5,895 nt of DNA from Balneolales bacterium (GTDB taxonomy: Bacteria; Bacteroidota; Rhodothermia; Balneolales; Balneolaceae): assembly GCA_022360375.1 (NCBI GenBank), contig JAKSCW010000166.1:1-5895 (forward strand). The letters run 5' to 3'. The position numbers and the translations under genes were made by a program. This document shows, one piece after another, positions 1 to 5,514 of this stretch; the first letter of the stretch is position 1, and every line of letters starts with the position of its first letter. The notes below the pieces were generated by a model, which did not search any database, was not told the DNA's origin, and saw nothing but the letters and a program-made list of their open reading frames with translations.

Positions 1-833
1 TTCTCATAAACTACTGACTCAGCTATTTCCCGGTTTTTGTTCAAATCGTCCTGAAGTGCATCAATTTTCATTTGAATTGTTTTTAATGGAATCTTGCCCA
101 AAGGTAATCGCAATGGAGGAAGGTCCGTTTTTGTGATTCTAAAAATCGCTTCTGCTGCTTTTTGTGGATCACCTTCCTGCTTTCCATGAACCCCCTTAAG
201 CATCGTCCGGAAAGTACCAGCTGTTTCCGAATAGTCATCAATAATGGATTCCGCTTGTTGTAATCCATTCCCTGCAAATTCTGTACGAAAAGGGCCAGGT
301 TCTACTATGGTAAGATTTATACCCAGTGGAGTTAGCTCCTGGGCCATAGCTTCACTGAAGCCTTCCAGAGCAAATTTGCTGGCATTATAGATTCCAAAAC
401 CTGCAAAACTCTTCACTCCCCCATGAGAAGAAATCTGGACGATGTGCCCGGTTCCTTTCTCCCGCATGAACGCCGCTACTTGTTGCGAGATGGTTAGTGC
501 CCCAAAGAAATTCGCTTCAAATACAATTCGGGTTTTTTCTAAACTTGTTTCTTCAACCGCTCCCACGAAACCTACGCCGGCGTTATTCACCAATACATCT
601 ATTCCACCAAACCCGGTTTTAATATTTTGCAGCACTTCAAGAATTTGATTTTGATTAGTAACATCAAGAAGGTAAGCTTTTCCTTTCCCCTCGTATCTTC
701 TGTTAAAATCATCTACCTGATTTTGTTTTCTGAATGTTCCGATAAGAAATTCATTGTTCCGGATTACACATTCGGAAATGGCGCTACCAAGACCCGAGGA
801 AATGCCGGTAACAAACCAGATTCTTTTGTTCAT
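1..833 (-). CDS. SDR family NAD(P)-dependent oxidoreductase, 3' end cut by window edge
   Basis: Classical short-chain dehydrogenase/reductase, read from ATG at 833 to the window edge (277 codons, no stop seen). Visible motifs are the Rossmann cofactor loop TGISSGLG (residues 9-16), an Arg after strand 2 (GTFRK, 32-36) that favours NADP(H), Asp57 in LLDVT, NNAG (83-86), Asn108 in EANFFG, catalytic Ser135/136, and YNASK with Tyr149 and Lys153. PG at 179-180 follows as usual. Classical SDRs of this type run to about 280 residues, so only a few C-terminal residues should be missing. The active site is complete, so the enzyme should be functional; the substrate cannot be told from sequence. The start is backed by AAGGAG at 840-845, six bases before the ATG, a rare clear Shine-Dalgarno in this window. 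It lies 59 bp downstream of a Crp/Fnr-like gene on the same strand, with a palindrome between them, so it may be that regulator's target. Confidence 0.93.
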   Translation of the reverse strand, partial: MNKRIWFVTGISSGLGSAISECVIRNNEFLIGTFRKQNQVDDFNRRYEGKGKAYLLDVTNQNQILEVLQNIKTGFGGIDVLVNNAGVGFVGAVEETSLEKTRIVFEANFFGALTISQQVAAFMREKGTGHIVQISSHGGVKSFAGFGIYNASKFALEGFSEAMAQELTPLGINLTIVEPGPFRTEFAGNGLQQAESIIDDYSETAGTFRTMLKGVHGKQEGDPQKAAEAIFRITKTDLPPLRLPLGKIPLKTIQMKIDALQDDLNKNREIAESVVYE

Positions 834-839
834 CGTATG

Positions 840-845
840 CTCCTT
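840..845 (-). promoter_or_regulatory. Shine-Dalgarno sequence of the SDR gene
   Basis: The minus strand reads AAGGAG with a 6-base spacer to the ATG at 833. It supports that start. The sigma, anti-sigma, fasciclin and Crp-like genes here have no comparable purine-rich site before their starts. Confidence 0.6.
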
Positions 846-880
846 TTTTCCTCAAAAATGAGCAGAATAAAATGGGATTC

Positions 881-898
881 TCTTGAACTAGTTCAAGA
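881..898. promoter_or_regulatory. 18-bp perfect palindrome, FNR-box-like candidate operator
   Basis: TCTTGAACTAGTTCAAGA is an uninterrupted perfect palindrome. Its core TTGA-N6-TCAA has the half-sites and spacing of the classical FNR/CRP-family box (TTGAT-N4-ATCAA). It overlaps the TGA stop (893-895) of the Crp-like gene and its centre is about 56 bp before the SDR start. The lack of a loop and of a following T-run argues against a terminator. Binding by a Crp/Fnr-family protein is inferred from shape and place. Confidence 0.5.
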
Positions 899-1486
899 AA
901 TGGTGGTTTTTTTAGCTCTGATTTTACTTAAGAATTCAGCACTCATTCCCAGATAAGATGCCACAATGTACTGGGGAACCCGGTCTATTATGTTGGGGTA
1001 GCGGTTCAGGAATTCATCGTATCGTTCTTCAGCACTTTTACTGATGTTTGACAGCGCTCGGTTTCGGGAAAAAGCAAAGGCCCGTTCTGTAGATTTTCTG
1101 AAATATTCACTTAGCGGGTGAAGTTTTTCACAGAGTGGCTCTATATGGTCATAACTCATCTGTAAAATGATGGAATTTTCAAGAGCTTCGACAAATAAGG
1201 TAGCGGGGTTTCGGGTTACATAGCTATAAAAATCACTTACGAACCAATCATCAACCGCTATCTGAACCGTATGCTCTTTGCCTTCATGATCAATGAAGTA
1301 AGAACGAAACGCTCCCTGAACCACGTAATTTCTGAAATTTGAAATCTTTCCTGGTTCTTCCAGCAGCTGCTTTTTTTATATGTTCTTTAAACAGGCAGTT
1401 TCCTGAACCAGCCGAAAATCCGCTTCCGAAAAATCAACGTACCTGCGAATGTTGTTTAGAAGTCCTTCATAGTGCTTTGGAATCAT
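893..1486 (-). pseudogene. Crp/Fnr-family transcription regulator interrupted by an in-frame TAA
   Basis: Reading from ATG at 1486 gives a Crp/Fnr-like N-terminus of 36 codons (begins MIPKHYEGLL), then TAA at 1376-1378, then the same frame continues through KKQLLEEPGK into the cyclic-nucleotide-binding-like beta barrel (RSYFIDHEGKEHTVQ, DDWFVSDFYSY) and a C-terminal helix-turn-helix (RVPQYIVASYLGMSAEFLSK, about 169-188). Without the stop it would be a normal-length protein of about 197 residues. The family signature lies on both sides in one frame, so this is a single nonsense codon, not a frameshift. GTG at 1324 is the first standard start after the stop; a 143-residue product from there would lack the leading helix and first strands. 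The phosphate-binding cassette of cAMP-binding CRP is absent, as is usual for this Bacteroidota group. The recognition helix has E-x-x-S-K, like the E-x-x-S-R of FNR that reads TTGA. A sequencing error or readthrough are the alternatives. Confidence 0.8.
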
Positions 1487-1579
1487 TTTGAAAAGTATGC
1501 AATAGGTTAAAGAGTGTTCAAAAACCGCCAATATAACTTAGCCAAAAGCTGGTTAAAGAAAATGGAATGATGCTTTTAG

Positions 1580-1601
1580 TTCAACCGTTGTTTTGCTAAC
1601 T
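1580..1601 (+). promoter_or_regulatory. Candidate ECF-type promoter element before the sigma gene
   Basis: TTCAAC at 1580-1585 and AACT at 1598-1601, 12 bases apart, end 10 bases before the sigma-factor ATG. The same pair with the same spacing lies before the fasciclin gene (2974-2995). A shared element before an ECF sigma gene and its presumed target suggests autoregulation, but the DNA is AT-rich and the motif sits so near the ATG that the transcript would have to be almost leaderless. Tentative. Confidence 0.25.
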
Positions 1602-1611
1602 CACATTTTAT

Positions 1612-2166
1612 ATGCAAGCTATCGCACCTATACTCTCGCTCGATATTGAAGATCAAATTAAAAGGTATTTCAGGGAAAATGATCCACAAGCCATTTCATT
1701 GGTTTTTGAGCATTATGGCTTAGCAATGCTTAATGCGATAAAGGTGATTATAAAAGATGGAAGTGTAGCTGAAGATGTGTTGCAGGAGGTGCTGGTAAAA
1801 GTTTGGAAGAATGCCGCGTCTTATGATGCTTCTAAAGGCAGTTTATTTACCTGGCTGATTCGTATATCAAAAAACGCTGCTATTGATAAAACCAGAAGCC
1901 GGGAATTTATTCAATCAAGGAAATCCAATCATATAGAGAACTTCGTATTTAATGATGAAGCTATTCATCAAAAGAACAAACTCGAGCAAGAAAACAGCGT
2001 TTGGGAATCCGTGAATTTACTTCCGGAATCCCAACGTTGTTTAATCGAAATGGCATATTTTAAGGGCTATACTCAAAAAGAAATCTCAAAAGAATTGGAT
2101 ATTCCACTTGGAACAGTGAAAACAAGAATACGGACTGCTTTAAAATTGCTTAGGCAGTATTTTTAG
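1612..2166 (+). CDS. ECF-type RNA polymerase sigma factor (SigK-like)
   Basis: A 184-residue group 4 (ECF) sigma factor. Region 2 spans about residues 25-97: the helix with AEDVLQEVLVKVWKN (53-67), then GSLFTWLIRISKNAAIDKTRS (76-96), the part that binds core polymerase and opens the -10. Region 4 spans about 133-184: LLPESQRCLIEMAYFKGYTQ followed by the -35-binding helix-turn-helix EISKELDIPLGTVKTRIR (157-174). There is no region 1.1 or 3, and length is normal. The start is the first ATG in frame with good homology; no Shine-Dalgarno is seen. It ends in TAG two bases before the anti-sigma ATG, so the two are co-transcribed and probably translationally coupled. The pairing with an RskA-like anti-sigma and a fasciclin gene puts it near the SigK type. 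It should be held inactive at the membrane until an envelope signal removes the anti-sigma factor; that is known for the family and inferred here. Confidence 0.93.
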   Translation: MQAIAPILSLDIEDQIKRYFRENDPQAISLVFEHYGLAMLNAIKVIIKDGSVAEDVLQEVLVKVWKNAASYDASKGSLFTWLIRISKNAAIDKTRSREFIQSRKSNHIENFVFNDEAIHQKNKLEQENSVWESVNLLPESQRCLIEMAYFKGYTQKEISKELDIPLGTVKTRIRTALKLLRQYF

Positions 2167-2168
2167 TA

Positions 2169-2918
2169 ATGGACGTTAAAGCTTATATAGAATCCGGTAT
2201 TCTGGAACAATATGTTTCAGGACTTCTTCCCGATGAAGAAAACCTGAAGGTTGATGAACTTGCCAGGAAATACCCGGACATTAAATTAGAGATAGATTCT
2301 ATCCGTGCGTCTGTTAATAATCTGGCATCAAAAACCGGGAACACCCCAAGTCCGGATATACTTAACGCCGTACAAAGCACCATAGAAGTCTCTGAATCAA
2401 AGCCTGTTTCAGAAGCAGCTGATACATCAAAATTCGCTGGGAATACCCCCTGGCTTACTATTGCAGCCACTATTTTGCTTACTGTTAGTATTGGAGTAAA
2501 TATATATTTCTTTTCTTCAATTAATGAATTCAGGGAAAATCAGGCTAATGCACTCGAAGAAATTTCAAAGCTTTATGAACAGATGGATTTTGTTACCAGC
2601 GAAGCAAACCTTCGGGTACCTTTAGAGGGTTTAGAGATTTCCCCAAATTCTCATGCTACCGTATACATTAATAAACAAACGAGAGATGTGTATATAAAAA
2701 TCGGTGATCTTCCGGCACCACCTTCAGGGCATCAGTATCAATTATGGGCTGACCGGGATGGGCATATGCATAGTATCGGTGTATTTCATCATAATAAGGA
2801 TATTCAGCATCTGGCCATTTTTGAAGGCGAATTCGAATCCTTAAATGTTACCCTGGAAGAAGAGGGGGGATCAGAAAATGCCACAGTCGAACAAGCCTAC
2901 CTTTCCGGACGTATTTAA
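2169..2918 (+). CDS. RskA-like membrane-anchored anti-sigma factor
   Basis: A 249-residue protein with the anti-sigma layout. The cytoplasmic N-terminal domain (1-55) has LEQYVSGLLPDEE (12-24), matching the helix of RskA/ChrR-type sigma-binding domains, without the zinc-binding His/Cys motif of ZAS proteins. A low-complexity linker (56-93) leads to one transmembrane helix (about 95-115, PWLTIAATILLTVSIGVNIYF), a short charged segment likely helical (118-140), and the RskA C-terminal domain (about 150-249). That domain carries PPSGHQYQLWADRDG (184-198) and the VTLEEEGGS motif (227-235), both typical of RskA. In Mycobacterium, RskA binds SigK and is degraded by regulated intramembrane proteolysis; the same role toward the preceding sigma factor is inferred. 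The gene starts 2 bp after the sigma stop and ends 84 bp before the fasciclin gene. No site-1 or site-2 protease gene is present in the window. Confidence 0.9.
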   Translation: MDVKAYIESGILEQYVSGLLPDEENLKVDELARKYPDIKLEIDSIRASVNNLASKTGNTPSPDILNAVQSTIEVSESKPVSEAADTSKFAGNTPWLTIAATILLTVSIGVNIYFFSSINEFRENQANALEEISKLYEQMDFVTSEANLRVPLEGLEISPNSHATVYINKQTRDVYIKIGDLPAPPSGHQYQLWADRDGHMHSIGVFHHNKDIQHLAIFEGEFESLNVTLEEEGGSENATVEQAYLSGRI

Positions 2919-2973
2919 ATTTTTTTTCGGTCCTGAAATCCAAACACCTGTTGCAGTTCGTATTTAAGATAAC

Positions 2974-2995
2974 TTCAACTCTAATTAAACAAACT
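2974..2995 (+). promoter_or_regulatory. Candidate ECF-type promoter element before the fasciclin gene
   Basis: TTCAAC at 2974-2979 and AACT at 2992-2995, the same spaced pair found before the sigma gene, ending 7 bases before the fasciclin ATG. This is consistent with the fasciclin gene being a target of the upstream ECF sigma factor. The two segments show no other clear similarity, so the call rests on 10 matched bases at matched spacing. Confidence 0.25.
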
Positions 2996-3002
2996 ATTCA
3001 TC

Positions 3003-3521
3003 ATGAAGTTATCAAAAATCACTTTTGGTCTGTTAGCTGTAGTGCTTGCTTTCAGCCTTTCCTCGAACCTTAAAGCACAGGATAAAGATATTGTAGAGCT
3101 GGCGGTAGCAACTGATGCTCTTTCTACATTGGTTGCAGCTGTAAAAGCAGGGGGGTTAGTAGAAACTCTCCAAAGCGATGGCCCATTCACCGTATTTGCC
3201 CCAACTAATGAAGCCTTTGAAAAACTACCCGATGGTGTTGTAGACATGTTGCTTAAACCAGAAAACAAAGACGCCCTGGTATCTGTGCTTACCTACCATG
3301 TAGTAGCTGGAAAAGTAAAATCCACAGACTTAAGTGACGGAATGACCGCCAAAACAGTTGAAGGAAATGAAATAACCGTTGACATTAGTTACGGAAAGGT
3401 GAGCATTGACAATGCTAAAGTTGCTAAGGCTGATATTATGGCGAGTAATGGAGTAGTACATGTTATTGATACAGTGATTCTACCTCCCAGCATTAAAGAG
3501 GCATTGGCTTCTGCCAACTAA
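3003..3521 (+). CDS. Secreted fasciclin (FAS1) domain protein
   Basis: A 172-residue exported protein with one FAS1 domain. The N-terminus is a classic signal peptide: basic MKLSK, hydrophobic core (about 6-20), and a likely signal peptidase I cut after LKA (22-24/25, before QDKD). There is no lipobox Cys. The FAS1 domain fills the rest: DIVELAVATDALSTLVAAVKAGG (29-51), the H1 motif GPFTVFAPTNEAFEKLP (60-76), the central LTYHVVAGKV (96-105) and the H2 motif NGVVHVIDTVILPP (149-162). All landmarks are present, so the domain is complete. FAS1 proteins are usually cell-surface or secreted adhesion-like proteins; no ligand can be named. Place after a sigma/RskA pair matches MPT70/MPT83 in Mycobacterium, which are SigK targets. 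A strong terminator follows at once. The short leader (84 bp) has room for its own promoter. Confidence 0.95.
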   Translation: MKLSKITFGLLAVVLAFSLSSNLKAQDKDIVELAVATDALSTLVAAVKAGGLVETLQSDGPFTVFAPTNEAFEKLPDGVVDMLLKPENKDALVSVLTYHVVAGKVKSTDLSDGMTAKTVEGNEITVDISYGKVSIDNAKVAKADIMASNGVVHVIDTVILPPSIKEALASAN

Positions 3522-3544
3522 ATAATTGTATCTGTTAAGATCAG

Positions 3545-3572
3545 AAAAGCCGGGCTTGTGCCGGCTTTTTTT
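3545..3572 (+). terminator. Rho-independent terminator after the fasciclin gene
   Basis: A 9-bp perfect stem AAAAGCCGG (3545-3553) and CCGGCTTTT (3561-3569) with a 7-base loop, continuing into a run of seven T on the plus strand. The stem's A-run gives four T on the minus strand, so it may also stop transcription of the convergent membrane-protein gene, whose stop codon (3571-3573) abuts it. Confidence 0.9.
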
Positions 3573-3960
3573 ATGTAGAAATATTTTTTTTAAGGCTGCG
3601 TAAATGAAATAGTATCCAAATGCTGAATGCAAAGAAAGGCAGGGCAGACAGGATTATTTTTACATTCATGTTCCTCAATCCAATAAATAGAATCATGGCG
3701 AATAAAAGGCCCGGCCCGATTATTCCGAAATACAGCAAAAAACGATTAGGTTGTTTCTGAAAAATGCTGATTAAAAGTAAAACCTGACCAATAAGAGGCA
3801 GAATGATAAAAGGGTGTAGTAAGTTACCTGGTTTGGAAAGCACATCTGAAAGAATCTGAACTTCTATTTGAGCCAGGAACATATGATTATCTCCTCCCCA
3901 CTCAAGATACCCCACAAATGAAGAGATTATTAAGCATCCGGTTAAAATTTTTAATCTCAT
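3571..3960 (-). CDS. Uncharacterised four-helix membrane protein
   Basis: A 129-residue hydrophobic protein, family not named by me. Predicted helices lie at about 3-19, 49-67, 74-95 and 101-121. Distinct points are YLEWGGDNHMFLAQ (18-31) in the first loop, HPFIILPLIGQ (49-59), a short basic QKQPNRF (68-74) and a lysine-rich tail (RSLKKN), which puts the C-terminus in the cytoplasm. ATG at 3960 is preferred to an in-frame TTG three codons upstream (3969), because the membrane segment starts right after it. It is the last gene of a minus-strand group, 60 bp after the preceding membrane protein, and converges on the fasciclin gene. No catalytic motif is visible; function unknown. Confidence 0.75.
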   Translation of the reverse strand: MRLKILTGCLIISSFVGYLEWGGDNHMFLAQIEVQILSDVLSKPGNLLHPFIILPLIGQVLLLISIFQKQPNRFLLYFGIIGPGLLFAMILFIGLRNMNVKIILSALPFFAFSIWILFHLRSLKKNIST

Positions 3961-4020
3961 CGCATCCAATTAGTTATCTGCAGGAGTGTAAAAAAAGAGG
4001 ATGAATCATGTATGTCAAAT

Positions 4021-4470
4021 TTATTCTTTTGTTTTGGGTTGATTGAAGGTGGCGTAAAAACTGAGAATAATTGCTGAAGATGAAACCAGGGTCATAACTG
4101 TGCCTGGTACAAAGTTTACAAAACCACCCAAATCAAGAAATAAAAAATACCCTAAATCTGCCAAACCTCCTGTAAGAGCCGCCAAAAGAACTGCATTTTT
4201 GTTCCCTTTCCAAATAAAGAATGCACAAATAAATGTGACCGCCCCGATCCACAGGAGATTAAACCCATGTTGCCCAAGTATGGCACCTACCGATGGATGG
4301 TACTCCATGTCTAATAAATCAGGATTCACAGCATCGGCTATGCCTGCTACCGCAGATCCTATCTCGCTATTAATAACAAAATTCATGGTCATTACGCCCG
4401 CAAAGACGTGAACAAGGCCCCAAACAATCCAGAGTATGGTAGTTATTTTAAAAAGTGCAGAGTATTTCAT
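4021..4470 (-). CDS. Uncharacterised four-helix membrane protein in the doxX operon
   Basis: A 149-residue integral membrane protein that I do not recognise. Four likely helices lie at about 9-30, 71-88, 92-113 and 120-142, with a longer loop (31-69) between the first two that holds NPDLLDMEYHPSVG and leads to QHGFNLLWIG (67-76). His21 in the first helix and His68 could be functional, but no family motif is clear. It starts 10 bp after the doxX stop, so the two are almost surely one transcript. The start is the only ATG before the first helix; no Shine-Dalgarno is seen. With doxX and the next gene it forms a run of three small membrane proteins behind a Crp-like regulator. Confidence 0.8.
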   Translation of the reverse strand: MKYSALFKITTILWIVWGLVHVFAGVMTMNFVINSEIGSAVAGIADAVNPDLLDMEYHPSVGAILGQHGFNLLWIGAVTFICAFFIWKGNKNAVLLAALTGGLADLGYFLFLDLGGFVNFVPGTVMTLVSSSAIILSFYATFNQPKTKE

Positions 4471-4480
4471 AATGGTAAGT

Positions 4481-4858
4481 TTAGATTACAGGTGATACAG
4501 TGAAGCGGCCAACAGCTACAAAAACAGTGAAAACAAACAGAACAAGATTCACGCCCGCTTTCTCATTTTCCCTTCTTTGAAGATGAATAATAAGTGCAAC
4601 TGCCATTGTGAGCCCCAGGCCTATAGCAGCAAATGGAGTAAGTATGGGAAGAATGTCTAAGGCCATTGGCAGAATCAGTCCAAAAGCCCCAAGGAACTCT
4701 AACAAGCCAATTAATTTCAAAACCGGGCTTGAAACCGCATCGACCCAGTCTCCCATTTTTTCTTTTAATTCATTTTTTGGCCGGGCTAGTTTTATAAAAC
4801 CAGCCATAAAGAATATAAAAGCTAATAAACCCTGAATAATCCAGAGTGCCGTATTCAG
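4481..4858 (-). CDS. DoxX-family membrane protein with non-canonical (CTG?) start
   Basis: DoxX-like four-helix membrane protein. Read from CTG at 4858 it has 125 residues: NTALWIIQGLLAFIFFMAGF (2-21) as helix 1, then KLARPKNELKEKMGDWVD, GLLEFLGAFGLILP (51-64), PILTPFAAIGLGLTMAVAL (71-89), the basic HLQRRE turn (92-97) and GVNLVLFVFTVFVAVGRF (102-119). The first ATG (4807) falls in the middle of helix 1 and would cut it. No ATG, GTG or TTG lies in frame between there and the in-frame TGA at 4889-4891. Relatives usually begin M-x-T-x-LW, which puts the initiator exactly on this CTG; ATT at 4879 is another option. Either a rare start is used or the ATG has mutated. DoxX relatives are linked to redox or thiol stress in some bacteria, but the role here is unknown. 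The regulator gene lies just upstream, and a four-helix protein follows at 10 bp. Confidence 0.78.
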   Translation of the reverse strand: MNTALWIIQGLLAFIFFMAGFIKLARPKNELKEKMGDWVDAVSSPVLKLIGLLEFLGAFGLILPMALDILPILTPFAAIGLGLTMAVALIIHLQRRENEKAGVNLVLFVFTVFVAVGRFTVSPVI

Positions 4859-4912
4859 AGTAACAGAGATAAAGTTAATACGGGAATCTCACACTCTATG
4901 CACTATTTGTCA

Positions 4913-4926
4913 TTAATCTAGATTAA
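4913..4926. promoter_or_regulatory. 14-bp perfect palindrome over the crp-like stop codon, candidate operator
   Basis: TTAATCTAGATTAA is a perfect palindrome with a CTAG centre, of the form TTRA-N6-TYAA like the one at 881-898. It overlaps the TAA stop (4923-4925) of the second Crp-like gene and its centre is about 61 bp before the doxX CTG. The pairing with the first palindrome, which has the same place relative to a Crp-like gene, is the main reason for calling it. Low GC and the absence of a loop argue against a terminator. Confidence 0.45.
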
Positions 4927-5381
4927 GAATTTAGCCGGTCGCGTTTTACTTTGCTCAAAGCTTCCGGAGTAATGCCTAAATAGGAAGCAATCATTTTTTG
5001 AGGCACCCTGGCAATAATTTCGGGGTATGTATGTACGAAATGTTCATAACGTTCAAGTGCTGTTGCACTCATCAGCATTATAACCCGTTTCTGAAGAACG
5101 GCCACCCGTTTAATCAATTTTTCTGTGTCGATCTGGTCACCCAGGTTTTTATCAAAAACGAGTACTTTCGAATCTTCAATTGCGTCTATATACAAATCGC
5201 ATGGAACATCACCTGGGTTTCCATCTGCAATTATCCATCCTTCAGGGCCAAATAAATAGATATGCTCCTTCCCTTTTTTGTCGATGGAATAGCTGCGCAA
5301 CAAGCCCGAAACCACTTTATATACTTTGGTATGGATGTCTCCTTTATGCTGAAGAATCTGGCCTTTTTTTACATGCAACAT
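4923..5381 (-). CDS. Crp/Fnr-family transcription regulator
   Basis: An intact 152-residue regulator. The beta-barrel sensor fold covers about 1-80 (VKKGQILQHKGDIHTKVYKV, SGLLRSYSIDKKGKEHIY, FGPEGWIIAD, DLYIDAIEDSKVLVFDK), a dimer helix covers about 87-115 (IKRVAVLQKRVIMLMSATALERYEHF) and the DNA-binding helix-turn-helix lies at about 126-147 (RVPQKMIASYLGITPEALSK). ATG at 5381 is preceded directly by an in-frame TGA, so the start is fixed; the usual leading helix is missing but short members of this group are common. No Fe-S cysteines (only Cys61) and no cAMP phosphate cassette are seen, so its signal is unknown. The recognition helix has E-x-x-S-K, as in the broken gene at 893-1486. It heads a minus-strand run with doxX and two membrane proteins and probably controls them. 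Confidence 0.92.
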   Translation of the reverse strand: MLHVKKGQILQHKGDIHTKVYKVVSGLLRSYSIDKKGKEHIYLFGPEGWIIADGNPGDVPCDLYIDAIEDSKVLVFDKNLGDQIDTEKLIKRVAVLQKRVIMLMSATALERYEHFVHTYPEIIARVPQKMIASYLGITPEALSKVKRDRLNS

Positions 5382-5410
5382 TCACGAAATATAACACCGG
5401 TCAATTAAAC

Positions 5411-5509
5411 TTATTTAACCAGGGTCATTTTTCTAATCAAGGATGTATCCTTTACTGTCAATCGATAAAAATATATTCCACCTGAAAGGAAAGAAGCCTT
5501 CAAAACCCA
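5411..5509 (-). pseudogene. Relic of a T9SS type A C-terminal sorting domain
   Basis: Between two minus-strand genes, one reading frame runs 32 codons from just after an in-frame TAG (5510-5512) to TAA (5411-5413). Its residues include SGGIYFYRLTVKD followed by S-L-I and RKMTLVK at the very end. This is the hallmark last strand pair of the type IX secretion type A sorting domain (consensus near SGVYFYRL...RKMxLxK-stop). Homology starts at about KAS, three residues after the TAG end of the frame, and the roughly 50 preceding residues of such a domain, and the cargo, are missing. There is no start codon of its own. It looks like the tail of a deleted secreted-protein gene. It also shows that the lineage used T9SS. 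Confidence 0.8.
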
Positions 5510-5514
5510 CTATG

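Noticed and set aside
83..277. Minus-strand open frame inside the SDR gene
   Set aside because: Same strand but different frame from the SDR, whose frame has full catalytic motifs; basic, low-quality composition with no family resemblance.
442..956. Plus-strand open frames at 442-648 and 627-956
   Set aside because: Antisense to the SDR and to the end of the Crp-like gene; no recognisable domain.
1505..1559. Direct repeat GGTTAAAGA at 1505-1513 and 1551-1559 in the divergent intergenic region
   Set aside because: Nine AT-rich bases twice in 55 bp could be chance; no dyad or known box supports a site.
2183..2470. Minus-strand open frame antisense to the anti-sigma gene
   Set aside because: Shadow of a gene with clear domain motifs; Ser-rich composition typical of antisense frames.
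2920..2928. T-run after the anti-sigma stop as a terminator
   Set aside because: No convincing stem precedes it; only a 4-bp GGAC/GTCC match spans it.
2981..3268. Minus-strand open frame over the fasciclin start
   Set aside because: Antisense shadow of the signal peptide and FAS1 H1 motif region.
4100..4835. Plus-strand open frames antisense to the membrane-protein operon
   Set aside because: Lys/Pro/Ser-rich shadows of hydrophobic genes; no domain and no start signal.
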